The notes under the pieces were generated by a model. The model was not told the DNA's origin and made no database searches. It saw nothing but the letters and a program-made list of their open reading frames with translations. This document shows positions 8,374 through 17,900 of a DNA stretch of 64,000 nucleotides, in pieces (positions within the stretch are counted from its first letter, which is position 1; every line of letters starts with the position of its first letter). The stretch covers positions 2,692,919-2,756,918 of the forward strand of contig NZ_CP051198.1 of assembly GCF_024181225.1 (NCBI RefSeq). The letters run 5' to 3'. The position numbers and the translations under genes are program-made. The stretch is from Treponema sp. OMZ 787. GTDB taxonomy: Bacteria; Spirochaetota; Spirochaetia; Treponematales; Treponemataceae.

Positions 8374-8790
8374 ATGGTGTGGGTGATTTTTGCATTTTTA
8401 TCCGCTGTTTTTGCGGCCCTTACTTCTATTTTGGCAAAAGTCGGGATTGAAGGAGTAAACTCAAATCTGGCAACAGCGGTAAGAACGGCCGTGGTATTAG
8501 CAATGGCGTGGGGCATGGTTTTTATTACCAATGCACAACACGGAATAATGGATATCAGCAAGAAAAGCTGGGTATTTTTGGTTCTTTCGGGGCTGGCGAC
8601 AGGTGCTTCCTGGCTGTGTTATTACAAGGCATTGCAAACCGGTGAAGCATCCAAAGTCGTTCCTATCGATAAATTAAGCGTAGTTATTACATTGATATTA
8701 GCGGTAATTTTTCTACACGAGAATATCAATGTGAAATCTATAATCGGTGCGCTGCTGATTACGGCAGGCACACTTTGCATGGTTTTGTAA
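8374..8790 (+). CDS. Single-domain EamA-family membrane protein
   Basis: 138 aa with five hydrophobic segments, ending in the IIGALLITAGTL type of C-terminus. It matches one EamA repeat (half of a drug/metabolite transporter), a common short form thought to dimerise. GGAGG lies 8 bases before ATG. It is the last ordinary gene before the restriction-modification island; only 29 bases separate its stop from the first hsdS cassette. The substrate is unknown. Confidence 0.85.
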   Translation: MVWVIFAFLSAVFAALTSILAKVGIEGVNSNLATAVRTAVVLAMAWGMVFITNAQHGIMDISKKSWVFLVLSGLATGASWLCYYKALQTGEASKVVPIDKLSVVITLILAVIFLHENINVKSIIGALLITAGTLCMVL

Positions 8791-8819
8791 GACGAGCCCT
8801 GTACCGAAACGAATATGAC

Positions 8820-9448
8820 ATAATTGTTATTATCAAAAATATACCGATGGCCGCGAGGAAAATATTTCTGATGAAATTCCGTTTACCGTACCGGAGGGCT
8901 GGGCGTGGTGTAGATTGGGGGAGATTTCTGAATTCTTATCCAGAGGGAAAACACCGGTTTACACAAAAGAAAGTCAATATCCGGTTTTGGCACAAAAATG
9001 TAATCAATGGGATAGTATACGATTAGACAAGGTTCTTTTTTTAGATCCAAATTCATTATCAAAATGGACTAATGAATATCATCTGCAACACGAAGATATT
9101 GTAATAAACTCTACGGGAACAGGTACTATTGGGAGAGTTGGTATCTTTGATATAGGAATTCTGGGAAAATATCCTTTTATTGTCCCTGACTCACATATAT
9201 CCATTGTGAGATGTTATAAAGCATACATATATCAAAAGTATATATATGCTATTTTTACATCTGAGCATCTGCAAAATAAAATTAATAAGGCCGCAACCGG
9301 ATCTACCAACCAAAAAGAACTCCCGAAAAACATTCTAATCGAATTCTTTCTTCCTCTCCCCCCACTCGCCGAACAAAAACGAATCGTTGCCAAAATTGAA
9401 GAACTGTTTGCTCAGCTTGATTTTATCACGACTACACTAACAAAATAG
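8820..9448 (+). pseudogene. Silent hsdS target-recognition cassette 1
   Basis: A promoterless fragment encoding a single type I specificity target-recognition domain. It opens in frame with NCYYQKYTDGR, then the conserved EIPF-VPEGWAWCRLG block. It ends with PPLAEQKRIVAKIEELFAQLD and a short tail before a stop. There is no N-terminal conserved helix, no plausible start and no ribosome site at its head. Homology to expressed hsdS begins abruptly at 8820. 8820-8833 matches hsdS just before its second recognition domain, and 8891-8913 matches hsdS in inverted orientation at 12371-12393. I read it as a storage cassette exchanged by inversion. The alternative is a degraded hsdS remnant. Confidence 0.8.
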
Positions 9449-9679
9449 TTTTGGTTCAATGGATGTATGGAGAAAAGATCAAGATACTATTAAAAAACTG
9501 AAAGAGATTAGCTATGAATAACATTCGCTTCCAAGTTAGCAACAGAGGCAAATTCAGTTGCAGTAAGGAGTTTGTTATAAGAATTATTACTTAGAATTGC
9601 CGATATGGTTTTTCAAAAGATGGGCTGTTTAAAGTAAGAAGACTGTCCAAAAACTGAAGTTTCTGGACAGTTTCAATTT
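9449..9679. other. Non-coding gap with a hairpin
   Basis: About 230 bases between cassette 1 and the recombinase. Stem 9642-9649/9664-9671 (ACTGTCCA and its complement) followed by a loose T-rich stretch could terminate transcription in either direction. A possible short peptide at 9459-9519 resembles a toxin fragment too weakly to call. No intact gene is visible. Confidence 0.5.
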
Positions 9680-10489
9680 TTACCACGTTACAATGCTATC
9701 AACCAGTTCCCGCTGTTCGCTTGCGGTGCGGCGTAAATAAATGCGCGTTGTTTCAATACTTTCATGCCCCATCAAATCGGCAAGAAGGGAAATATCATTG
9801 AACTTTTCAAGAAAATTCTTTGCATATCGGTGCCGGAATGAATGCGGATACACAACCTTTTCACTTATCCCGTACTTTCTGGCATAATTCTTTAACTGCT
9901 GAGCAATTCCGCGGGTAGTAATGTGCTTTTCAAAGCGATTTAGGAACAGATAGCCGGAGTCGCGTCCGATTGACTCCAGCCATTGCATGGCTTCTTCCTT
10001 CAAAATTTTTGGAATATAGAGCCGCCTGAGTTTTCCACCCTTTGAATATAGATCAAAATATCCCAACTTAACATGCTCAACTTTTATCTGAATAAGTTCG
10101 CTGACACGAGCCCCTGTAGCTGCGAGGAACCACACGACAAAATACCATTCTCGATTTCCGTCTCTTTTAAGGCTTGATTTCAAAAATTGATAGTCAGCAT
10201 TACTTATAACATTTTCAAGGAAGTTCTTCTGCTGAACTTTTACAAATTTTAACTGCAGCTGATCTTTATGTATAAACTGCAAATATTTGTTAATTCCCTG
10301 AATCCTTAAATTCACCGTTTTCGGTTTAAAAAACTCAATCAGATAGCCTTTGTATGCAAGCAGATTTTCCTTACTGACAGAATCATAATGTTCTGTGTAG
10401 TATTTAACTGTCCATAAATACGATGTAAGAGTATTCTGAGAAAGATTGCTTTTCTTCAAATACTCTTCAAAACTTGTGCCGTTTTCCAT
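9680..10489 (-). CDS. Tyrosine recombinase of the hsdS inversion locus
   Basis: A 269-aa XerC/D-type site-specific recombinase. The N-terminal SAM-like DNA-binding region is followed by a catalytic domain with Arg128 (ATGARVSE), a lysine in the KGGK hairpin, His216-Arg219 (HSFRH), His242 (MGHES) and the nucleophile Tyr251 (TTRIYLRR), so it should be active. The start is ATG at 10489, with GGGAGG 6 bases upstream; a longer in-frame reading has no ribosome site and runs into cassette 2. It lies between two inverted hsdS cassettes and next to hsdS. That position is typical of recombinases that shuffle specificity domains in streptococci and Bacteroides. Its target sites are inferred, not shown. 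Confidence 0.88.
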   Translation of the reverse strand: MENGTSFEEYLKKSNLSQNTLTSYLWTVKYYTEHYDSVSKENLLAYKGYLIEFFKPKTVNLRIQGINKYLQFIHKDQLQLKFVKVQQKNFLENVISNADYQFLKSSLKRDGNREWYFVVWFLAATGARVSELIQIKVEHVKLGYFDLYSKGGKLRRLYIPKILKEEAMQWLESIGRDSGYLFLNRFEKHITTRGIAQQLKNYARKYGISEKVVYPHSFRHRYAKNFLEKFNDISLLADLMGHESIETTRIYLRRTASEQRELVDSIVTW

Positions 10490-10557
10490 AACGACCTCCC
10501 AATAAACAAGATTAGCGATCTCTCGCTTACCAGAGAGTATACTTGTAATGTGATTTC

Positions 10558-10575
10558 TTGTTATTATGAGAAGTT
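10558..10575. repeat. Inverted repeat arm, exact 18-base match to 11642-11659
   Basis: TTGTTATTATGAGAAGTT here and its reverse complement at 11642-11659 in hsdS. Both encode the conserved CYYEK border of a recognition domain. Cassette 1 carries the first part (14 bases shared with hsdS at 8820-8833). This is a candidate recombination site. Confidence 0.75.
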
Positions 10576-11077
10576 TGGTGATGGAACCGAAAAAGCTACA
10601 GAAATGCTCTCTGCTATTCCTGAATCGTGGACATGGAGGCATTTTGGCGATGTTGCTGATGTAATAAACGGAAAAAATCAATCACAGGTAGAAGATGACA
10701 CTGGTGAATATCCAATTTATGGAAGCGGCGGTATTATGGGATACGCTAATGACTATATTTGCCCGGAAAATTGCACAATAATCGGACGCAAAGGTTCAAT
10801 AAACAATCCTATATTTGTGGAAGAAAAGCTCTGGAATGTCGACACTGCTTTTGGCCTTGCACCATCATCAATTGTTCTGCCTCGATATCTATTTTATTTC
10901 TGTAAATCATTTGACTTTACATCATTGGACAGCAGTACAACATTGCCGAGTTTAACCAAAACAAGTATTCAGCGTATCTTATTTCCATTACCGCCATTAG
11001 CTGCACAAAAACGGATTTTAGATAAAATTGATGAACTTTTTAGCCAATTAGACAAGATTTCTTTGAATATTATCTAA
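10558..11077 (+). pseudogene. Silent hsdS target-recognition cassette 2
   Basis: A second lone recognition domain, oriented opposite to hsdS and meeting it tail to tail; its stop overlaps the hsdS stop. It opens at the shared junction (CYYEKFGDG), continues through AIPESWTWRHFGDV and ends PPLAAQKRILDKIDELFSQLD plus a short tail. The first 18 bases (10558-10575) are an exact inverted copy of 11642-11659 inside hsdS, at the border before the second recognition domain. Recombination there would swap this domain into the expressed gene by a 1.1-kb inversion. An ATG near 10550 exists but has no ribosome site, so I treat it as silent. Confidence 0.82.
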
Positions 11078-12651
11078 ATATTATCTAAAACATAAAATAT
11101 TTCTTCAATTCTAGCAACAATTCTTTTTTGCTCTGAAATTGGAGGAATAGCAATAAAAGATTCTGCCATTTCGTGTAAATAAAATCCCATTTGAGCAGTA
11201 CCGGTAGCATGTTCAGCTACATAATTTTGATAAAAATTACTATCAAAAAAAAATTTTACATACTTGTTGTAAACCTTGGTGTTAAGAATGGAAACACTCC
11301 GTTGAAAGCAGATATTCATTCGGCCGTCGTAAATGCAACTTCTTCCTAATGAACCTACGGATGTGAAAAGTATATCACCCGTTGTAGCATTGGTCCTCAA
11401 ATTTTCTGCATCAAACATCTCTTTCGTTAAATATCTGACATTTTCTAAATCTTCTACTGTGTTATGATTAATATTTCTTGAAGAAATCATTATATATTCT
11501 GTTTTTTCTTCGATACCTTTAGGTGGGTTATGATCTCCATCTACAAGCTTATCGCAAATTCGTCCTAATTTTGTCCACTGCCAGTTTTCCGGTAGTTCAA
11601 AAGGAATCTCATTATCAATACAAACATCATTTTTTCCCTCGAACTTCTCATAATAACAATTATCAGTAGAATTTTTATAAATATACGAATCATTCTTGCC
11701 GCGTTTTATCTCTCCGGAAGCGATTTTAGCTTCTTTTTCAGCATGGAGTTTTTCCAGCATAACACTTGCAGGTTCATCGTCAGGATCTTGCGGAACAAGC
11801 TTCCCTCGGATTGCAAGATCGAGGATTTTTGACTTTGCCTGTTTGACGGCTGTCTGTAAGTCGGCTTTATTTTGTTCCAGCAGGTCGATTTGTGCAAAGA
11901 TTGCTTCTATATTTGTAATTATACGCTTCTGCTCTAAGAGTGGAGGAAGGGGAAATAAAACTTGCTTTACCGTATCAGCCTTTAAATTTTTGACAGTTGA
12001 ACCTGCGGCAACCAAAGAAAATGAGTTGTAAATATACTTAGAACTTAGAGCATAATACAAGAAATCTTTTAGAAGATACTTTATTATATCAGCAAAAACA
12101 AGCCAGCCGTCATGTATGCAGCCATCTATTTTTAAAATATAAGGCCGACCGAAACTCATAGAATTTGTTAGTAGGAAGTCCCCTGCATGAACAAAACGAG
12201 AATGTTTTTTACCTTCGGGTTTGATTTTTTCTTTTGCAGAAATTATATATTTACTTTCCGGAACCGTATCACCTATCTTTATCCAATTTATACCATTTTT
12301 TTTGTCAGTAATGAAGTCTTCAATAGGTCGCGGTGAGCCACCTCTCGCAATATCTGCCACTACCCCCAACCTACACCACGCCCAGCCCTCCGGCACGGCA
12401 AACGGGATTTCGTCCTCGATATCCTTTACTCTGCCGTCTGCGAACTTCTCATAGTGTCTGTTATCATCACCGAAAAAAATATACGAATCATTTTTACCGC
12501 GTTTTATCTCTCCGGAAGCGATTTTTTTCTCTTTTTCTGCACGGATTTTTTCAAGGAGTATGGCTGCACTCTCATCGGTCGGATCTTGCTTTACCAGCTT
12601 TCCGTGAATTGCGAGGTCTAAAATTTTTTGACGTAATGCATTTGTGTTCAC
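11074..12651 (-). CDS. hsdS: Type I restriction specificity subunit HsdS (expressed copy)
   Basis: A 525-aa DNA-recognition subunit that binds HsdM and HsdR. It has the classic duplicated layout: an N-terminal conserved helix (LRQKILDLAIHGKL), recognition domain 1 (about 80-260), a central conserved helix region (EQKRIITNIEAIFAQID through KSKILDLAIRGKL), recognition domain 2 (about 330-510) and a short C-terminal EQKRIVARIEEIF. The two conserved regions share an almost identical 47-base block in DNA. The gene is the last of the hsd operon, 27 bases after fic. Recognition domain 2 is exchangeable with the two downstream cassettes, so the sequence shown is one phase state. Confidence 0.92.
   Translation of the reverse strand: MNTNALRQKILDLAIHGKLVKQDPTDESAAILLEKIRAEKEKKIASGEIKRGKNDSYIFFGDDNRHYEKFADGRVKDIEDEIPFAVPEGWAWCRLGVVADIARGGSPRPIEDFITDKKNGINWIKIGDTVPESKYIISAKEKIKPEGKKHSRFVHAGDFLLTNSMSFGRPYILKIDGCIHDGWLVFADIIKYLLKDFLYYALSSKYIYNSFSLVAAGSTVKNLKADTVKQVLFPLPPLLEQKRIITNIEAIFAQIDLLEQNKADLQTAVKQAKSKILDLAIRGKLVPQDPDDEPASVMLEKLHAEKEAKIASGEIKRGKNDSYIYKNSTDNCYYEKFEGKNDVCIDNEIPFELPENWQWTKLGRICDKLVDGDHNPPKGIEEKTEYIMISSRNINHNTVEDLENVRYLTKEMFDAENLRTNATTGDILFTSVGSLGRSCIYDGRMNICFQRSVSILNTKVYNKYVKFFFDSNFYQNYVAEHATGTAQMGFYLHEMAESFIAIPPISEQKRIVARIEEIFYVLDNI
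11681..11727 (-). repeat. Internal direct repeat of hsdS (other copy 12479-12525)
   Basis: 47 bases identical except for two positions, encoding IASGEIKRGKNDSYI in both conserved helical regions. The copies are about 800 bases apart in the same orientation, so homologous recombination could delete recognition domain 1. Confidence 0.75.
12371..12393. repeat. 23-base inverted match to cassette 1 (8891-8913)
   Basis: Exact over 23 bases, with a further 7 matching after one mismatch. It encodes the PEGWAWC segment at the start of recognition domain 1, so cassette 1 resembles domain 1 as well as sharing the domain 2 border. Confidence 0.75.
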
Positions 12652-12678
12652 GTTATAATCTCCCTGTAACAGCCATTA

Positions 12679-13494
12679 TCAGCTGCCGCTCATTTCAAGC
12701 GAGGTTTTATATTCTTCTATCTGCTCGCTCAAATTCCGTATATGGTGCGAAAACATAAAATGTAAGAACTCCGCAGGATCATCCTTGTCTTGTGAAGAAG
12801 AAAGACTTTGAATATATTCCGCTTTGTTTTCTTTTTTGATTATTGCAGGAACTAGCCCCGCTTCATATTGGATAACATTCATTAAGAGCCGGCTCATCCG
12901 TCCGTTTCCATCCGCCCACGGATGAATGTGAACAAGTTTATAATGAGCGAGAAAGCTAAAAGCGTATTGAGCTTCTATATCTTTTTCTGCAATGCTTTTT
13001 CGTTCCGCATTAAGCCAACTACAAAATTCTTCCAGTTTTTGCGGAAGCTTCTGCCACGCCATATAGCTTTTTCCGCCTCGTCCTGCACTGACATTTACCA
13101 GTCTGAGTTCTCCTTTTGCAGAAGAAAATGTTCCGCCGATTGTATTGTATACAGTGCCGGTATTTTTCATTACTAGAGCTGAAAGTTCACAAAGAATTTC
13201 CGGTGTGATTTGCGTATACTGTTTTGCAAGCTCAAAACTTTTTTCGTATGCAGCTTTTAGGTCAAGATTCATTAGCTGTTCGTGAATCGGTTTATTTGCA
13301 CTTATCCCTTCGTCAAAGAGAAGCTGATTTTCAATTTCCGTTACGGTAGAACCTTCTATTGCCGTTGAATGTGTGATAATCGAATATAAATAGAATTTAT
13401 CATAATCAAGCTGCTGAGAAATTTGCAGCTTGTTGTATTCGTTTATAACTTCTGAAAGTTTATTAAAGTTTTGTTCTTCGTTCCGATTTATCAT
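12679..13494 (-). CDS. Fic-domain protein in the hsd operon
   Basis: A 271-aa protein whose Fic core motif is complete: HPWADGNGRMSR at 191-202, with the catalytic histidine at 191. Such proteins usually transfer AMP from ATP to a Ser, Thr or Tyr of a target protein. An N-terminal inhibitory motif of the (S/T)xxxE(G/N) type is present (Ser43 to Glu47-Gly48, in STAIEG), so the enzyme is expected to be autoinhibited. Its start overlaps the hsdM stop by 4 bases (ATGA), and hsdS follows 27 bases later, so it is translated as part of the restriction operon. Whether it modifies an Hsd subunit is unknown. Confidence 0.92.
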   Translation of the reverse strand: MINRNEEQNFNKLSEVINEYNKLQISQQLDYDKFYLYSIITHSTAIEGSTVTEIENQLLFDEGISANKPIHEQLMNLDLKAAYEKSFELAKQYTQITPEILCELSALVMKNTGTVYNTIGGTFSSAKGELRLVNVSAGRGGKSYMAWQKLPQKLEEFCSWLNAERKSIAEKDIEAQYAFSFLAHYKLVHIHPWADGNGRMSRLLMNVIQYEAGLVPAIIKKENKAEYIQSLSSSQDKDDPAEFLHFMFSHHIRNLSEQIEEYKTSLEMSGS

Positions 13495-14921
13495 TCTTCA
13501 ATTCCTTCAATCAGTTTGGAAAGCTCGGTAACCGCTGCGGCAATGTTTGCGCTTTTGGTTTGAATGGTTTGCATAAGCTCGGCGAGTGAACAGTCCACTG
13601 TATCGGAACCGTCTTTTATCCATTTTAAGTCGAGGCTGGTCTTTTCATCTTTTAAGATTTCTTCAACCGGAAACTTGCGCCATCTGCCGTTCGGATTTTC
13701 GGGCGACCACGTTTCTTTGCGGTCTTCGAGATGTCCTGCACAATAGAGCGATTCAAATTCGGTAAAGTCTTCTTTTTTTAACGGATTTGTTTTTCCGAAT
13801 GAACGCATATTGCTGCGTAAATCATACACCCATACGGTTTTTGTGTTATCTTCATCAGTTTTACCGCGAGTAAAAAAGAGTACATTCGTCTTTACACCCT
13901 GTGCATAAAAAATACCGGTCGGCAAGCGTAAAATCGTATGCAGATTACATTTATTCATCAAGTCTCGGCGGATTTTTTGACCGGTATTGTCTTCAAAAAG
14001 TACGTTGTCCGGCAATACAACAGCAGCGCGGGCTGTGCCGGTTGTCTTTAGCGAACGGTAAATATGCTGCAAAAAATTCAACTGCTTGTTACTGGTGGTA
14101 TAGGTAAAGTCATCGCGAGTTGTGCGCTCTCCGCCCTTTTTTGTTCCGAATGGAGGATTCGTAAGCACCACGTCGTAGCCGGTCATTGCCTTACCGCTTT
14201 CGCTCAACGTATCACCGAGTACGATTTTCCCTTCGATATTATGGAGCATTGCATTCATAAGCGCCAAACGATGGGTTTCATGTACCAGTTCTCCGCCGGT
14301 AAAAGCTTCTTTGAGTTGGAATGCAGCTTCTTTTTCGGTCAAGTCGCAGTAGTCGTCGGTAAGGCTTTTTACATATCGATCTGCGCTAATCATAAAACCG
14401 AACGTTCCGCACGCAGGATCGTTGCAACGCTCTCCTACCTGTGGAGAGGTAAGGCGTGTCATCATATCAATTAAAACGCGAGGAGTAAAGTATTGCCCCG
14501 CCCCGCTTTTCTTTTCGTTCGCATTCTTTTCGAGCAGCCCTTCATAAAGGTTTCCAAGTCCTTCCTCTTTTGCGGAATACCAGTCGAGCTCATCGATAGA
14601 CTTAATAATTTTTTCAAGGTTTTTCGGCTCATCGATGTTGGAACTAGCCCCCTGATAAATCTCACGTACCCGCCCCTTTGTGTTTTCACCAAGGTATGAC
14701 AGCAGCTCTTTGTAGAACTTCTTCAGCTCAATTCCGCTGTAAGAAACAAGTTTATCCCAGCGATAGTTTTTCGGAAGCGTATTTTCGGCTTTTGTCTCCT
14801 TTGCCATTTTTAAGAACAGGATATAGGTCAGCTCCGTAACATACTGATGATAGGTAATTCCGTCATCACGTAAAATATTGCAAAGATTCCACAGTTTTGA
14901 AACGATTTCTTGATTTGTCAT
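13491..14921 (-). CDS. hsdM: Type I DNA N6-adenine methyltransferase HsdM
   Basis: A 476-aa methyltransferase. An N-terminal helical domain is followed by the SAM-binding motif DPACGTFGFM (168-177; the usual second GG is FG here) and the catalytic NPPF at 255-258. With HsdS it forms the modification complex that methylates adenine in a bipartite site. The gene begins 14 bases after the hsdR stop and overlaps fic by 4 bases. It is somewhat short but complete. Confidence 0.95.
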   Translation of the reverse strand: MTNQEIVSKLWNLCNILRDDGITYHQYVTELTYILFLKMAKETKAENTLPKNYRWDKLVSYSGIELKKFYKELLSYLGENTKGRVREIYQGASSNIDEPKNLEKIIKSIDELDWYSAKEEGLGNLYEGLLEKNANEKKSGAGQYFTPRVLIDMMTRLTSPQVGERCNDPACGTFGFMISADRYVKSLTDDYCDLTEKEAAFQLKEAFTGGELVHETHRLALMNAMLHNIEGKIVLGDTLSESGKAMTGYDVVLTNPPFGTKKGGERTTRDDFTYTTSNKQLNFLQHIYRSLKTTGTARAAVVLPDNVLFEDNTGQKIRRDLMNKCNLHTILRLPTGIFYAQGVKTNVLFFTRGKTDEDNTKTVWVYDLRSNMRSFGKTNPLKKEDFTEFESLYCAGHLEDRKETWSPENPNGRWRKFPVEEILKDEKTSLDLKWIKDGSDTVDCSLAELMQTIQTKSANIAAAVTELSKLIEGIEE

Positions 14922-14935
14922 ATTGTCTACTCCGC

Positions 14936-17900
14936 CTATGCTGCTTTGTCTTCATAAAGATACGTATTCAGTTCACGCACGATTGCAGTGAGTGCTCCTG
15001 AAAAAATCTTGTTTATTTTTGAAAACCCGCCTTGTGCACGCCATGCACTAAATTCATCGAAGGTTTGAACATTTAAAACCGATTCGTTGATAAGATACTT
15101 TTCTATGCGCTCAATCCATTTCTTTTCGCTTGCGGTAAAATTATGAGCTTTGCACAGTTTTTTAACGGCATTGCAGATTCTCTCTTCGTGCGAAATGAGG
15201 GGACTTCCGATAGCATATCGGCGAATAAATGTAATAATATCCGCAGCGCATTCTTCCTTTGTAAGCTGCGTGATGGCTGTATTGAGCTGCATTGAATTAA
15301 AACCGTTCGCATCGAGCGTCATGCTTACATTCCGCAGGTCTTTAAGGGTAAGGTCGGCGGGACGGGTACAGATTATTTCCAACGCTTCGATCTTATCGCG
15401 GTTCGTTTTTATATATTCAGAAAAACTTTCCAGATAATCCTCCGGCTCTTGCCCCTTTCCATATCCCCGTGTTATTTCGTGAAATTCGTCCGGCTTATCG
15501 CTGACAATCACATAGCGGGCATTTTCTCCGGATTCCTTGAATGCGTTAAAGGCCGCTCGTTTTTCCAAGAACAAATCCCTACACGATTCTTCACTGTGAG
15601 TTCTCATTTCTTTCGCCGCGGCAATAAAACTTTCTACGCTGTCGTAATTCGCTGTAACAGTAAAAAAGTTTGATTGATGTTGATCCATACGGCGTTTTGC
15701 GCGTTGGAGTTTTGCAATAATCTGATCATTTATATACGCGATATGGTCGCTGTCGGTTACCGTTTTATAGCCCTCTAACAGTTCATCAAACGTTACGCTT
15801 GGATTTGATACGGTAGGTTTCATCGAAGAAACTTCATTCAGATAGCCGTATAAATCAACTGTGTCATAAATCTCAAAATGGGTTTTATTTATTTTGGGAC
15901 ACAGGCGAGTGGCACGACCAAGCATTTGTTCGTAAAGAATACGGGATTTTATACGGCGCATAAAGACAATCTTTGTAATTTCCGGCACATCAATTCCGGT
16001 AGAAAGCAAATCTACAGTTACGACAATCGTAGGATAATGCTCATTCTTAAAACGCTTGATTGCATCCTGTACGCGCTTTCTGTCTCCTATTGCGTACGTG
16101 ATTTTTTCTATCGCTGCAGCAGTGATATCATGTGCTTTATATATCTGACGCAGTTGTTCGACAATCTCATCTGCATGGCAGTCGCTTACGGCAAAGATAA
16201 TTGTTTTTTCGTCGCTTTCAGGATCTATGTATTTTGAAAGCTCGGTAAGTACCGTCTTGTTAAAAGCGGGGGTAAGCACATTTTTGTTGAAGTCTTCTAC
16301 ATCAAAATCAAGCTCATCTGCAAGCTCCTCAGGATTTAAAAGTTCTTTTGTAACGGGATTATAGCGGGCAAGCTTTTCTCCTTTTTGATGATGAATGCCG
16401 TGCTGATTTAGTTCCGTTTTGATGCTGTAAGGTGCATCGTAATCTACGAGATAACCGTCTATCACTGCTTCGCGGTATGAATATGTGAATACGGGATTTC
16501 CAAAAATCTGCGTGGTGTGCAGAGCCGGCGTCGCAGTCAGCCCTATTCTGACCGCATCAAAGTATTCAATCACTTTTTTGTATTTGCTGATAAAGTCATT
16601 TTGATCACGATACAAAAGTTCGGCTTCGCTTAACTCTCGATCAAGCGTATATCCGCGGTGCGCTTCATCAATAATGATACAGTCAAAGTCTCCAGATGAA
16701 GGAATACGGTCTTTCTCTTCGCTCATGATGCGGGAAATCATTCCCTGCACGGTAGCAACTTGTACGCGCGTCTCCGTTGCAATATCTATATCATCAAGCG
16801 TGTTGATATTGTAAATTGTATTCAACGGCTGCAGGTCTTCAAGTTTTACATCGTTAAACACATCTTGCACCTGTTCGCCCAAAGCCGTGCGGTCTACCAA
16901 AAAGAGAATACGGCGTAAGCGGTTGGTTTTTAAGAAGCGGTAGATCATACCTAAGACCGTTCGCGTCTTGCCCGTGCCTGTTGCCATTGCAAGCAGAATC
17001 TGCCGCTGCCCGCTCACAACTGCCTGTTCGACAGCCTCAACAGCCGAAAGCTGATAGTGGCGGAGATTCAATCCGTCTGGGTCGCGCAAAAAATCGTACG
17101 GTAAATTTTCGAGAGCACGGTCGGCTTCATCAATATTCTGACGGGATTTGGCAAGCAAGTCTTCGGGACTGTACCATCCTTGCAGCGCACGCGGAATATT
17201 GCTGCTTTTCCGTAAATCATGGAACCAAATCCCCGACTCGGTTTCCAGCTGCTTTAAATAAGGCCGCCCGTTTGTAGCAAACACAAAGGGCACTTTATAA
17301 TTATGCCAAACGCCCATACAGAACTTTTCATCTTCAGCTTTTATATTCCGGGCATATTCATGACATTGATTGTCTATGACTGCGTGAATGTTTTTTGCAT
17401 ACGGTTTTGCTTCTACAATGCCGATAAGCAGTTCGCCGACGAATAACGCATAGTCTGCATGAGCAGTTGTTCCCTTTTCCGATGCGACCGGCCATTCCGC
17501 AATCGCCAGTCTTTTACCATTTTGCGGCCAGACACCTTTTGCGTAACGCAAGTTTTCCGTATCCGCTTCCCAGCCGACTTTTCTCAGCTGTTCGTCAATA
17601 ATTGCACGGGTTTCCGCTTCGGTCAGTTTTGTCTTTGCAATTGCTTGAGCAGATGTATCTTGACGCTCCTGTTTGGAACGGGAGCTTTGCGGCGTAAGAG
17701 TGAGCGCCTTCTCTCGGATTTTGCGTTCTTTTTTTATTTCCGCTTCAAGTTCCTGAAGCCTTTTGTCACGCTCCGCTATCAGGGCATCTTTTTCCGCAAT
17801 GGTTGCTTCTGCATGTACAAGCTCGATTTTCTGTTCTTCAATTTTCTTTTCCTGATTTCGAACCAGTGGCATTATATTGATTTTTCGCTTCGTCAGTTCT

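Noticed and set aside
8775..9026. 83-codon open frame spanning the EamA gene end and cassette 1
   Set aside because: Out of frame with both genes, no family pattern, and the correct frame of the cassette matches HsdS clearly.
9459..9519. Peptide with WRKDQDTIKKLKEI resembling a YoeB/Txe toxin fragment
   Set aside because: About 20 residues only, no start or partner gene; similarity could be chance.
11696..12031. Plus-strand frame within hsdS
   Set aside because: Antisense shadow of the HsdS central conserved region.
12333..12758. 141-codon plus-strand frame
   Set aside because: Antisense to hsdS and the end of fic, which have strong family motifs.
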